From: an uncultured Gammaproteobacteria bacterium
GTDB lineage: Bacteria > Pseudomonadota > Gammaproteobacteria > JAADHQ01
Assembly (NCBI GenBank): GCA_947258655.1
Contig: CAMYJD010000001.1
Location: 229,094-293,093 of the forward strand
Reading direction: 5' to 3'
Length of the DNA stretch: 64,000 nucleotides
Positions 1-9,202 of this stretch are shown piece after piece. Under the pieces are notes generated by a model. That model saw only the letters and a program-made list of their open reading frames with translations. It was not told the DNA's origin and did no database searches. Both the position numbers and the translations under genes were made by a program. Positions within the stretch are counted from its first letter, which is position 1; each line of letters starts with the position of its first letter.

Positions 1-59
1 GAAGCCCCGGGATCGATGGCCCGTTCTCGTTCATGCAGATCTACAAGCGCCTGATTCAT
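1..59 (-). CDS. AddA-like UvrD-family helicase/exonuclease, N-terminus only
   Basis: Only the first 19 codons lie in the window; the gene runs off the left edge. The peptide starts MNQALVDLHERERAIDPG, which resembles the start of the UvrD-type helicase/nuclease proteins that accompany TIGR03623 nucleases; these normally continue into a Walker A motif. The ATG overlaps the TGA of the upstream nuclease gene as ATGA, so the two are translationally coupled. The expected product is the motor and nuclease partner of an AddAB/RecBCD-like double-strand-break resection complex. The assignment rests on a short peptide plus the strong operon context. Confidence 0.6.
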   Translation of the reverse strand, partial: MNQALVDLHERERAIDPGA

Positions 60-2776
60 AAATCTTCTTCGCTATATGCGGTATTCGGCCCGGATAGCTC
101 ATGAATACGGCACAACTGTGTCAGACTGCAGTACTGGCAACTACCCGGATATTTGAGCGGAGCAACGGCCGCATGTCCCTGTTTATATTCCTCTGCCAGT
201 GACTCCATCGCCTGCTTCCATTGTTCCATCAACCCCGCCCAGTCACCTGCCGCTCGCGCCTGTGGCAATTGCTCACAGGATTTTACCCCGGCGATGACAC
301 CCTGCTCACGTGTAATGCCCTTGAATTGTGATTCGCCGGATTTTAACTGCGCAAACAGCAGACCGCTCAGCTGCTCAGGCAATGCCAGGCTATATAATGG
401 TAGTTGCGGTTCTTCCGGCCGGGATCCAAACCATTGCGCCGGCGTGACGCTGCCGGTTTTATAATCAATAAGCAGTCTCTCGCCACTTTCAAGCTCATCG
501 ATACGGTCTATTTTCAGTCTTATGCGCATATCCTTGATACAGAGTTCTATTGTCTGCTCTGTGGCGATGACTGCAAAAGGTTGACGTTGTTTTTCCACTT
601 CAAGCCATGCATATACCAGTTGTTGCAATCGTTCCTGTTCAAGCAACCTGAAACGTTGGTTGAAGGTTTGCCCTGTTTGTTGTTCAAGCCCATCAATGGC
701 GCGGGCAACACTATCTGTTATCCTGTCATGCAGATCATTTGCCGACAATTTCAACAGATTAAGCTGATTCATGGTCCGTTGCCATATATATTCCATGACC
801 TGATGCAGCAGGCTGCCCCGTTGTGCCGGATCGAGCCCCATACCTGCTTCTGTCATCGGTCTCGCAGCAAGGCGTAATTCGGCAAATGCCCTGAACGGAC
901 ACGAAGCCTGTAGCTTAAAAATCTGACTCCCTCCTCTGACTTTGTGAACATCTGCTAGTGGGACTTTTGTGTCATGCCACTTCTCCAATTGCGCAGAACT
1001 GAAAATAGCACTGCGCCATAGGTTCTGCTGCCATTGTGGCAACTGTTCCCTGTCGCGTTTCTGAAACGACTGCAGCAAAGGACTGGGCCTCAACACATCG
1101 TCATGATTGCGGGCCGGATAGCTGAAGATCACTTCTCTGGCATTGCCTGCGAGCCTGGCTGTTATCTGCGCGGCGACCTGTAGCTCACGCCTGGCACTGG
1201 AGTGCGGCATCATTCTTTGCCTTTGCAAGGCTGCGGGAATAAACGGATTGGGCCTCGGTATCGGTGGCCAGATGCCGTCGTGCATTCCCATGGCCCATAG
1301 ATAATCAAACTCAAGACCACTGGCTTCCATTACACCCAGCACCTGAACGGCGACCTCGTCCGAACGTGGCTGAAATATCCTTTCACTGGCGGCCTGCATC
1401 AGTATCCTGTTGGTCTGGTGAATATTCATGCTGCCGCCGATATGGTCCAGTTTTACAAGATCACATAACATGTTGTTCCAGGCTTCGACTGTCTGATATT
1501 CCTCACTCGAAAGCGTCCTGCCCCTGCTGAACTCAAATGCTGCCAGCAAGCCGGTAAAAAGTCGGCTCCACTCTGTAGTACTACACTGCTGCGGCAGTTC
1601 ATTGATTAGTGTGCGATAACGCAACAACATGGCATGCAACAAGGGACAGTGATAGGGCTCGGCGTTATTGCCGGCACAGCTCATCAACATGCCCATGGTA
1701 ATATCGGCCTGACCATATTCGCGCAGTTGTCTGTCGAGTTGCGCACGCGAGAAACGTTCCTGTTCCCATCCACCAATATAGGGTGACTGCAGGATTAGCG
1801 ATACCTCCTCAAGGGCAAAGCGCTTTTTCTGCCATCGCAATATAAGCAGCGCTGTCTGCACAAGAGGATATTGAATTAATGTTCTACCCAGAGAAATATT
1901 ATAGGGACGCTGAAAGTCATATACCCCCGGATGCAGGGATGGGGGTACAAATACCCGATCGAATATCCCTTGCAACATGGTCTTGAGTTCACCCAGTTCA
2001 GGCACGACAATCGCAACCTTTGCCGAACAGTCGTTTTGCACAATATGTCGCGCCCAACGTGCAGCATGTTCAATCTCCTCACGAACATGCTCGAACCTGA
2101 CCGTGGACACATCGGTAGTTAGCGGTTTTTTCTCAAGCCACTCAATCGCACATGAGTGCTGCTGCATCGTCTGCAATAAAAGTCGCTGCTGGGGAGTCAG
2201 CTCATCAAATCCAGTAAGGATGATTCTGTCGGGTAGTTGCAGCCTGCCCGAGGATATCAGTTTGCACATCACTGCAGGCAGCTGTGCAAGTGTTATCCAG
2301 GACTCCTGCTGACATCTTTGATCAAAGGCTTCACACCAGAAAAGAAAGGCTCGGCTGTCCTCATTATGTAGATAGTGGAAATCATCCTTGCCCAGTTGCC
2401 ATGCGTGCATAAGCTCCCAGGCACTGGCACATTGACGGGCGGTCGCGGATAATTGCAACATCGCCCTGTCTGTGACCGCCTTGTCGATGACCTGCTCCCA
2501 CAACAATCGTTCCTGCACATCTGACAGTAACAAGGGCGCCTTTTCAGCTTCATGCGCATCGATGATATGGCTTAAACTACGCCTGAGCCAGGCATTCCAT
2601 GGTAAGATATCCGCGGTTTCCCATACCTGCTCAGCGCGCTCCATGCACATCTGGTCGAAGCCCTGTTGCAGTGAATGCGCAAGACGCAGGTTACCTGTTA
2701 TCAGGGTCACGCCCGGATCAATCCTGCTGACAATCTGTTTATGTTCTATAAATTCAGGCTCGGAGAAGTCTGTCAT
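56..2776 (-). CDS. AddB-like DNA repair nuclease (TIGR03623-type, PD-(D/E)XK)
   Basis: A 906-residue protein of the 'probable DNA repair protein' family, a distant relative of AddB/RecC-type subunits. The N-terminal two thirds resemble an inactivated helicase scaffold. The C-terminal third is a PD-(D/E)XK nuclease, with Asp757 in KIDRIDEL and Asp771/Lys773 in LIDYKTG. Four cysteines (C626, then C880, C883 and C889 in a CxxCx5C arrangement) bracket the nuclease exactly as in the iron-sulfur nuclease domain of AddB, so a 4Fe-4S staple is likely. It overlaps the following helicase gene by 4 nt, which indicates one heteromeric complex processing double-strand DNA ends. The ATG at 2776 has only a weak ribosome-binding site, so an internal start is possible. 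Confidence 0.85.
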   Translation of the reverse strand: MTDFSEPEFIEHKQIVSRIDPGVTLITGNLRLAHSLQQGFDQMCMERAEQVWETADILPWNAWLRRSLSHIIDAHEAEKAPLLLSDVQERLLWEQVIDKAVTDRAMLQLSATARQCASAWELMHAWQLGKDDFHYLHNEDSRAFLFWCEAFDQRCQQESWITLAQLPAVMCKLISSGRLQLPDRIILTGFDELTPQQRLLLQTMQQHSCAIEWLEKKPLTTDVSTVRFEHVREEIEHAARWARHIVQNDCSAKVAIVVPELGELKTMLQGIFDRVFVPPSLHPGVYDFQRPYNISLGRTLIQYPLVQTALLILRWQKKRFALEEVSLILQSPYIGGWEQERFSRAQLDRQLREYGQADITMGMLMSCAGNNAEPYHCPLLHAMLLRYRTLINELPQQCSTTEWSRLFTGLLAAFEFSRGRTLSSEEYQTVEAWNNMLCDLVKLDHIGGSMNIHQTNRILMQAASERIFQPRSDEVAVQVLGVMEASGLEFDYLWAMGMHDGIWPPIPRPNPFIPAALQRQRMMPHSSARRELQVAAQITARLAGNAREVIFSYPARNHDDVLRPSPLLQSFQKRDREQLPQWQQNLWRSAIFSSAQLEKWHDTKVPLADVHKVRGGSQIFKLQASCPFRAFAELRLAARPMTEAGMGLDPAQRGSLLHQVMEYIWQRTMNQLNLLKLSANDLHDRITDSVARAIDGLEQQTGQTFNQRFRLLEQERLQQLVYAWLEVEKQRQPFAVIATEQTIELCIKDMRIRLKIDRIDELESGERLLIDYKTGSVTPAQWFGSRPEEPQLPLYSLALPEQLSGLLFAQLKSGESQFKGITREQGVIAGVKSCEQLPQARAAGDWAGLMEQWKQAMESLAEEYKQGHAAVAPLKYPGSCQYCSLTQLCRIHELSGPNTAYSEEDL

Positions 2777-2957
2777 GCGTGTATTGCCAGATAATGGTAA
2801 CAGCTATCGTTATACCACAGGGCTTGCTATTGAGGCATAAAAACCGGGGCGTCCCTGACATAAGGACTTGTTAACAATATGCAGTAATTATGCGCAATGC
2901 AATCAGATCGTTCAGACTCGATCGAGGACATCGGCCCATACCTGCATAGATCATATA

Positions 2958-3632
2958 CTAGACCCGCAATACGAGGACAACAATGGCTATGACGACCGCT
3001 ATCGTAACTGCAACGGTAAGGTACAATGAACGTCTGCTGTTGTCGTCTCGCGTTCTGTCATGTAACGCATGTTCAATATCAGCCAATTCAGCGCGGTGGT
3101 CATGCCGATGCTTGCCGCTGGGGTGTTGGGCATTACGCACCGCCGTTCCTCCAGTCATTTCATCGTGCATTGCCGTGTCATTATCCATGGCAATGACAGT
3201 ATCCCCTGCAGATGGTTGCGCTATCACTTGGTTACTGCCCGCTTCGCCTTCCTGCCCAATACCTTCGTCCGCGGCTGCGATCATCGCTTCCAGTCTGGTA
3301 CTGCTCAGCATATCCGTTGTGTCCGGAGCTTTCTTGGGTGCGCCCTGGTCAGTATAGAATACTACCTGGTAACCACCTGCTGTAATAATATCACCTGAAT
3401 GCAGGGTATGCCTGATCACCCTTTTACCATTGACGAAGGTTCCGTTCGTACTCCCCAGGTCTTCCACATGACTCGCCTTAAAAACAGTCACAATCTTTGC
3501 ATGATGGGCGCTGACCGTCTCATCCTCCATCTGGACATCGTTATCTGCCGCTCTCCCCAGTGAAATTGTTCCATGATCCAGGACCCGTTCGTCAACCTGG
3601 AACGTTCCATGGTTTATTGTAATTTTATTCAT
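2958..3632 (-). CDS. FHA-domain protein with C-terminal membrane anchor
   Basis: A 224-residue protein. Residues about 5-95 form a forkhead-associated domain with the diagnostic signatures SLGR, SAHH and GSTNGTFVNGKR, which read phosphothreonine on partner proteins. A low-complexity acidic and polar linker follows. The last about 20 residues are a hydrophobic helix preceded by Arg-Arg, so the protein is probably tail-anchored with the FHA domain in the cytoplasm. The ATG at 3632 was preferred over an in-frame TTG three codons upstream because GAGGG sits 9 nt before it. A soluble paralogue lies at 13546-13857. No Ser/Thr kinase or phosphatase gene is in the window, so the phosphorylated partner is unknown. 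Confidence 0.85.
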   Translation of the reverse strand: MNKITINHGTFQVDERVLDHGTISLGRAADNDVQMEDETVSAHHAKIVTVFKASHVEDLGSTNGTFVNGKRVIRHTLHSGDIITAGGYQVVFYTDQGAPKKAPDTTDMLSSTRLEAMIAAADEGIGQEGEAGSNQVIAQPSAGDTVIAMDNDTAMHDEMTGGTAVRNAQHPSGKHRHDHRAELADIEHALHDRTRDDNSRRSLYLTVAVTIAVVIAIVVLVLRV

Positions 3633-3909
3633 ACCCCGCAACCCTCTATAACGCGATCAATATAAACTCTTACAGGATTCCCTCCTTTAATTTTGTCGTC
3701 CGTTATTACACTACTGACATGCCCGCTATTGCTTCTCTGTATTTAACATGGGAAATATTTATTATACAGATGATATTGTTATTCTAACTACATCCATTGC
3801 ATTATATTATTATTATGTTTTCAGGCAAGTAGTCGACACCGGTGCCTTCATCAGTAATACTGCATTAATTCATAGACTAACACAATAAAACCATTTCGAA
3901 ACTTTAATC

Positions 3910-4245
3910 ATGTTTTTTATCTGTAAATACGAGGATTTACTGGTAAAACCAGTGCAAACCCACAATATCCATATCGATAATACTAATTACTCTATAATCC
4001 TGCTAGCCAGAGACGATCAAGTTTATGCCTTTCATAACAGGTGTCCGCATACCTGGATAGGTCTTGATGCCGTCGACGACCAGATCATCAGCGGCTGCGG
4101 CCAATACCTGCAATGCTCAAGCCATTTCGCCCAGTTTCGCATGCAGGATGGTTATTGTGTATATGGCCCGTGCAACGGACAATCATTATTACGGCTGGAT
4201 GTCACAATAGAGGACGGCAACATTTTTCTGCTGCAGGCAGTGTAG
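3910..4245 (+). CDS. Rieske [2Fe-2S] ferredoxin-like protein
   Basis: A 111-residue protein consisting of one Rieske domain. The cluster ligands are visible as CPH (in NRCPHTW) and CSSH (in LQCSSHFAQF), 17 residues apart, the spacing of small Rieske ferredoxins such as NirD or dioxygenase ferredoxins. No signal peptide or membrane segment is present, so it should be a cytoplasmic electron carrier. It is followed after 14 nt by a glutathione-transferase gene, suggesting a two-gene transcript. About 277 nt of AT-rich DNA precede it and no clear ribosome-binding site is visible. The oxygenase or reductase it serves is not in the window. Confidence 0.85.
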   Translation: MFFICKYEDLLVKPVQTHNIHIDNTNYSIILLARDDQVYAFHNRCPHTWIGLDAVDDQIISGCGQYLQCSSHFAQFRMQDGYCVYGPCNGQSLLRLDVTIEDGNIFLLQAV

Positions 4246-4259
4246 ATGATTCAAGTACT

Positions 4260-4916
4260 ATGAACAGCATTGAAAAACCATTACCGATATTGTATTCATT
4301 TCGCCGCTGCCCTTATGCGATGCGGGCACGCATGGCGATAAAATACAGCCAGGCAGTTGTTGAACTGCGCGAGGTCAAATTATCCGCCAAGCCACACAAC
4401 CTGCTGGAAATTTCACCGAAGGGTACAGTCCCTGTACTACAGCTTGAAGATAGTACCGTGCTGGAAGAAAGCATTGATATTATCCATTGGGCATTGTCGG
4501 GATATGATCCGCAAGATTGGTCATTGAGTAAGGAAGATACGTTAAGGTCCAGGGCGATGGAGCTTGTGTGGGTAAATGATCACACTTTTAAACCACACCT
4601 GGACCATTACAAATATTCGGACCGCTACCCTGAGTGGCCTGCCATACATTATCGCCAGCAGGGTATGGAATTTCTGCAATTACTTGAGAGCCATCTGCAA
4701 CAAAACAGACATCTGCTGACTGATCATATTTCCATTGCAGATATATCGATCTTTCCGTTCGTCAGGCAATTTGCCTATGTTGACAAGGAATGGTTCGAGT
4801 CCACAAACTTGCCTAGACTACAATCATGGCTGCATAAGTTCATAGATTCTTCATTATTTAAAATGATCATGGAAAAGTATCCACCTTGGGATGAGAATAA
4901 TGCCGTGATTTTCTAG
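4260..4916 (+). CDS. Glutathione S-transferase family protein
   Basis: A 218-residue protein with an N-terminal thioredoxin-like half containing RRCPYAMRAR, the position and form of the active-site cysteine in omega/glutaredoxin-like transferases, then KGTVPVLQ with the conserved cis-proline and the glutathione-binding EES. The C-terminal half is helical and carries the N-capping pattern ISIADISIFPFV. The long frame extends further upstream into the Rieske gene, but the ATG at 4260 places the start just before the domain and 14 nt after the Rieske stop. The CPYA rather than CPYC motif favours thiol transfer or deglutathionylation over classical conjugation. The substrate is unknown. Confidence 0.85.
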   Translation: MNSIEKPLPILYSFRRCPYAMRARMAIKYSQAVVELREVKLSAKPHNLLEISPKGTVPVLQLEDSTVLEESIDIIHWALSGYDPQDWSLSKEDTLRSRAMELVWVNDHTFKPHLDHYKYSDRYPEWPAIHYRQQGMEFLQLLESHLQQNRHLLTDHISIADISIFPFVRQFAYVDKEWFESTNLPRLQSWLHKFIDSSLFKMIMEKYPPWDENNAVIF

Positions 4917-5009
4917 ATCATTTGCATCCACGTCTGTAACATGGCAATTATGTCCATAAGCAGATGTTGAGATCCGGTCCTGGCCGACTACGGCAAACTA
5001 CCGACGAAC

Positions 5010-7817
5010 TTATTTCTTTTTCAATTCGAGCGCCTTGAGACTTGTGGATTCGAACACTCCAGGCATTCCAATACCATAACCCTGCACATAATCGATTGAA
5101 ATACGATTTAGCTGATGCAGTATTTCTTCATCCTCCACATACTCGGCGATCGACTTCATATCCATAACATGCGAGACATAGTTGATTGCATGTACCATGG
5201 CCTGACTGACCTTATTGGTGGCAACATCCCTGATCAGCGAACCATCCAATTTGACAAAATCCACTGGCAGATTTTTCAGGTAATCAAAGGAACTCAGGCC
5301 CGAGCCAAAATCATCAAGGGCAAAACTACAGCCGATATCCTTGAGTTTTAGGATAAATTGACGCGCATATTCCAGGTTGGATATCACTGCACTCTCGGTT
5401 ATTTCAAAACACAGCTTTTCCGGTGCGACGCCGGTCTGTTGTATTTGCTCGATAATAAAGTCGACCATTTCCATATCGCTCATTGATTGCCCGGACAGAT
5501 TAATCGAGCACAGATCCAGCTGTATTCCTGCCGTCTCGTTATTGCTTATAGATAATAATGAATGCTTGATCACCCACTTGTCTATTTGTGGCATCAGGTG
5601 AAAGCGTTCGGCTGTCGGAATAAATGCCGACGGCAAGATCAGTTTGGAGCCCTCTTCTTCACCGCTGAGCATACGCACCAGGATTTCACCATGCAATCCC
5701 GCACCCGGTTTCTTACCGCCTGTTTCAATGATCGGCTGGAAGTGTAGTTCAAACAAGTCGTTATCGAGAGCATGCTGGATACGCTGCATCCATTGCATCT
5801 TGTCCCGATGTTCGGCGACCTCAACATCTTCCGGCTTGAAAACATGCACATAGTTTCGCCCGCGTTCCTTGGCGACATAGCAGGCGGAGTCTGCTGCCTG
5901 TAGCAGTTCTGTCAGACTCGTGGTCTGTTCCAGCATCGGCACCACTCCTATACTCAGACCAACCCGAAAAACGTCACCCTCCCATGTAAAGCGAAATTCC
6001 TCTACTGCAGCGCGCATTTTCTCGGCAATTTCCTCGGCCATGAACAATGGACATCCAGGTAACAGCACGCCAAATTCATCTCCCCCCAACCGGGCCAGGG
6101 TATCGGATCGACGCAACAGGTCCTGCATCAGATTGGCCAGTTGCTGCAACAGCTTGTCACCGGCATGGTGTCCGGCGGTATCATTGACCGCTTTAAATTG
6201 ATCCAGGTCGATATAAAAAATAGCATGTTTTTTCTTGCCGCTCTGGGCGGTACGCAAGGCCTGTTCCACCCGATTCTCGAACTCCACCCTGTTGGGCAGG
6301 CTGGTTAATGCATCATGCGTGGCCTGATGGACCAGTTGTTTGGTTAGACTGCGGATCTTGGTTACATCACGGAATACCAGCACAGCCCCAACGACCGCGC
6401 CCATCAGGTCGTGTATCAGTGTTGCGGTCAGTTCTATCGAAACCTGCCTGTTGTTGTCTTTATGGACCAGCATAACAGGCTCTAGATTGTCGACCTTTTT
6501 TCCTTCCTCCATCCAGTCTACCACGGACAGTTCGATATGCTGACCCTTGTCTTCGTCCACCAGGTTCATAATCGCCATCAACGGATTACCCTCGGCATTG
6601 GCAAGATCCCAACCCGTTAACTCCTCCGCCTTCGGATTCAAATAATCCACCAGCCCATCCAGTCCCGTCGTCACGACCCCATCACCAATTGAGGCCAGCG
6701 TGACACGCAGACGTTCTTTCTGTCTGAATAATGCCTCCTCTGCCTGACGCTTGTCAGTAATATCCCTGGCGGTTCCCTCAAAGCCTGCTATGTCATCATT
6801 CTTGTAGAAATAGTGCGTGTTTACAGAGACCCATACCTCTGTACCATCCTTATGGCACAGGCGCAATTCATAGTTATGTAACTGCCCCAGATTTCTATCC
6901 AGTGCGTGTTTGAAATCACCCTGATCAGCAGCGTTGGCAAACAATGTTGTCCATGTATTGTCTATTAAATGTTCGGGTTTATATCCCGTCATGAACTCAA
7001 CTGCGGGGGAAATACGCATTATCCTGCCATTATTATCGACACGAAAATAGGTGTCCTGCAGATCCTTGAGGATCTCGCTCAATTCGTTTTCGGAGGCACG
7101 TATCTGTTCTTCCGCGCGTTTGCGTTCCTCGACCTGGTGCAATAATTCCTTGTTAGACTGTTCCGCAAGGCGCTGGCTTTTCAAGGCCTGGTCTCTGGTG
7201 TCCGTCAAATTCTGCATCAATACTGTATTTTGACGGGTCACCGAGCGAATGCGTGATAGTAAGAAGCCATGTTTGTTGGCCACTGCAGCCATGACCATCG
7301 CGACCAGCATTAGCAGCAACCAGATGGCCATATCGACGATATTGAAGTCTCTGATGGCTATATATAGGGGTGCTGCCATTGCGGGTAAGAAGAATGCCAC
7401 GAACGGCCACGGCCGCAGGCTGGCGCCGATAAAACTGGCCAGAACCACGACAATCAGTATCATCAATAGTATTTTGTCCGGCACCTGCGCCACACCCAAT
7501 AGTATAAGCGGGGTAATGACAATCCCTGCCCACAGTACTCCATTGGACAGACAGGCGAGAATGTGTAGCGGTCCGGGTTCCTGAGTGGAGCCTGCTGTGG
7601 CTTTCAGGGTGCTCTGGGTAATGATACGTACAATAGCGATGGCGACCAGCAAACCGATAAACAGGGCCGGGATCGCGACAGCCTCGGAAGATACCAGGGT
7701 AGTGATCAATGCCGATGCGGCAACACCCTGCAATAACAACTCAACCAGTAGCAATTGCATTCTCAGGCGAAGATCACCTAATAACGAGCGATCAGCGCTC
7801 TGTGTAGGCCTGTTCAT
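5010..7817 (-). CDS. Membrane PAS-PAS-GGDEF-EAL cyclic-di-GMP regulator
   Basis: A 935-residue protein. About six hydrophobic segments fill residues 20-195, then a coiled-coil stretch, two PAS domains (about 240-365 and 370-490), a GGDEF domain and an EAL domain. The cyclase motif is intact (RLGGDEFG) and an inhibitory I-site RRSD sits five residues before it. In the phosphodiesterase the signature is GEILVR instead of EALLR. The other catalytic residues are visible in CSINLS, FEITES, LDDFGSG and VKLDG, so both activities may be functional. It stands alone, convergent with the GST gene. It probably couples a membrane or redox signal sensed by the PAS domains to biofilm or motility control. 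Confidence 0.93.
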   Translation of the reverse strand: MNRPTQSADRSLLGDLRLRMQLLLVELLLQGVAASALITTLVSSEAVAIPALFIGLLVAIAIVRIITQSTLKATAGSTQEPGPLHILACLSNGVLWAGIVITPLILLGVAQVPDKILLMILIVVVLASFIGASLRPWPFVAFFLPAMAAPLYIAIRDFNIVDMAIWLLLMLVAMVMAAVANKHGFLLSRIRSVTRQNTVLMQNLTDTRDQALKSQRLAEQSNKELLHQVEERKRAEEQIRASENELSEILKDLQDTYFRVDNNGRIMRISPAVEFMTGYKPEHLIDNTWTTLFANAADQGDFKHALDRNLGQLHNYELRLCHKDGTEVWVSVNTHYFYKNDDIAGFEGTARDITDKRQAEEALFRQKERLRVTLASIGDGVVTTGLDGLVDYLNPKAEELTGWDLANAEGNPLMAIMNLVDEDKGQHIELSVVDWMEEGKKVDNLEPVMLVHKDNNRQVSIELTATLIHDLMGAVVGAVLVFRDVTKIRSLTKQLVHQATHDALTSLPNRVEFENRVEQALRTAQSGKKKHAIFYIDLDQFKAVNDTAGHHAGDKLLQQLANLMQDLLRRSDTLARLGGDEFGVLLPGCPLFMAEEIAEKMRAAVEEFRFTWEGDVFRVGLSIGVVPMLEQTTSLTELLQAADSACYVAKERGRNYVHVFKPEDVEVAEHRDKMQWMQRIQHALDNDLFELHFQPIIETGGKKPGAGLHGEILVRMLSGEEEGSKLILPSAFIPTAERFHLMPQIDKWVIKHSLLSISNNETAGIQLDLCSINLSGQSMSDMEMVDFIIEQIQQTGVAPEKLCFEITESAVISNLEYARQFILKLKDIGCSFALDDFGSGLSSFDYLKNLPVDFVKLDGSLIRDVATNKVSQAMVHAINYVSHVMDMKSIAEYVEDEEILHQLNRISIDYVQGYGIGMPGVFESTSLKALELKKK

Positions 7818-7867
7818 GCGATTTTGGATCCAGTTGATCGTTCACGATCATATAGTTGTAATGTATG

Positions 7868-8043
7868 TTTAAGGAAGCTCTGACTAATTCGAAATTTTAT
7901 GTCATTGCGAGCGCAGCGCGGCAATCTTTTAAATAGAATCATGTGTTTGCAGATTGCTTCGTCGTTACACTGCCGCTCATAGATATTTCAAATGAATGGT
8001 ACTTTGTCCTCGTAATGACTAATAAATTCAGAGCTTCCTTAAA
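7868..8043. repeat. MITE-like element A with perfect 16-bp terminal inverted repeats
   Basis: The left end TTTAAGGAAGCTCTGA (7868-7883) is the exact reverse complement of the right end (8028-8043). Inside is a second, degenerate dyad: GTCATTGCGAG at 7901-7911 faces CCTCGTAATGAC at 8008-8019, and GGCAATCT faces AGATTGC. The segment 7900-7927 matches 61798-61825 (reverse complement) at 26 of 28 positions, so it belongs to the same family as the elements at 33390 and 61591. It has no coding capacity. No exact target-site duplication is visible. Confidence 0.7.
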
Positions 8044-8403
8044 TACAGCGTAGCGGTATAATGTACTTTATCAATTGAATTATCAAGCCTGACTGATCAC
8101 GACAACAGCCCATATTGGCTGCCGTGCTGATGAATTTTTCCAGCCTTGGGCCATTTTTCGGATACATGATTTATCACTGACTGTCGGCTGGAAAGCGCAG
8201 CGGATTTTCATGCAGATGGCCATACGGAATCGAGTCCGGCTGACTGTCATACCATCCAACGCGTGCAGGACAACCTGGCTTATAAGGTGTAATCGACACA
8301 ATAAAATTACATCCCTCTAGCAGAGGCTGTCACACCTGTTAATATTTAGGCGATTTTCATCTATTATCTAGTATATCCAACAACGGTAATTATTGACTCA
8401 TTT
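8044..8403. other. Intergenic region without a supported gene
   Basis: Part of the 586-nt gap between the GGDEF-EAL gene and the amidohydrolase gene. 8083-8301 can be read on the minus strand as a 72-codon frame, but it lacks a ribosome-binding site and resembles no family known to me. In a neighbouring minus-strand frame the peptide is compositionally more protein-like but is broken by two stops, so a decayed gene is possible. The last about 100 nt are AT-rich and must hold the promoter of the cassette that starts at 8404. Confidence 0.4.
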
Positions 8404-9195
8404 ATGTCAGAGAATCAAATCTGGATTGAACACATTGGCAATCAACCCTTGATAGCGACTGCTATCCATGCCGGGCATGAGGTTCGACACGAACTGTTAC
8501 CGCTACTGGCACTGGACGATGCGGAACGTGCCAGGGAAGAAGACCCATACACAGACTATCTGGCCAAGGTAGTACCGACCTGGCTTGTCCCAACCCGCTC
8601 ACGCTTTGAAGTAGACCTGAATCGTAGTCGCGACGAAGCTGTATACACAGAGCCTGAAATGGCCTGGGGGATGCACCTGTGGAAGGAACCACTGCAAAAG
8701 GATGAAATAGCTGATTCCCTGAAGGAATATGACAATTTTTATGACGAACTGCGTGAATTACTCGATAAGATGGTCGACCACTTCGGGCATATCGTCATCC
8801 TGGATTTACATGCCTATAATTATCGGCGTTCGGGCCCTGAGCACGAGCCTGCCGACCCTGCTACCAATCCCGAAGTCAATGTAGGCACCGGCACCATGCT
8901 GGACAGGGAACGTTGCCTTCCATTTATCAAACGTTTTATGTCTGACCTGAGAAATTACAATTTTATGGGCCGGCATCTGGATGTTCGTGAGAATGTAAAA
9001 TTCAAGGGCCGGCAACTTGCCGAATGGATTCATAATAATTACCATGACAGTATTTGTGTACTGTCAATCGAATTCAAGAAATTCTATATGGATGAATGGA
9101 GCGGCATTGGCGATATAGAGCAGATACAGGCCATCCGTGATGCACTGCAGTCCACTATACCGGGTATTCTACAGGAATTAAAAAAATTAGAATAA
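8404..9195 (+). CDS. N-formylglutamate amidohydrolase family protein
   Basis: A 263-residue protein of the HutG/FGase family (PF05013), zinc amidohydrolases related in fold to carboxypeptidase-type deacylases. The AIHAGHE segment near residue 20 and LDLHAYNYRR near 140 carry the expected metal-binding His/Glu and Asp-x-His residues, with RFEVDLNR between them; a conserved Glu follows in LSIEFKKFYMDEW. Classical members release formate from N-formyl-L-glutamate in histidine breakdown, but no hut genes are nearby. Instead it is the first gene of a compact cassette, 7 nt before a QEGLA-motif peptidase and then an ATP-grasp ligase. Its real substrate is therefore more likely an N-acyl-glutamate or peptide-like amide made in this pathway (inference). 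Confidence 0.85.
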   Translation: MSENQIWIEHIGNQPLIATAIHAGHEVRHELLPLLALDDAERAREEDPYTDYLAKVVPTWLVPTRSRFEVDLNRSRDEAVYTEPEMAWGMHLWKEPLQKDEIADSLKEYDNFYDELRELLDKMVDHFGHIVILDLHAYNYRRSGPEHEPADPATNPEVNVGTGTMLDRERCLPFIKRFMSDLRNYNFMGRHLDVRENVKFKGRQLAEWIHNNYHDSICVLSIEFKKFYMDEWSGIGDIEQIQAIRDALQSTIPGILQELKKLE

Positions 9196-9202
9196 CATCC
9201 CA

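Noticed and set aside
8404..9195. Histidine-degradation hutG
   Set aside because: No other hut genes are near, and the gene is embedded in the QEGLA/ATP-grasp cassette.
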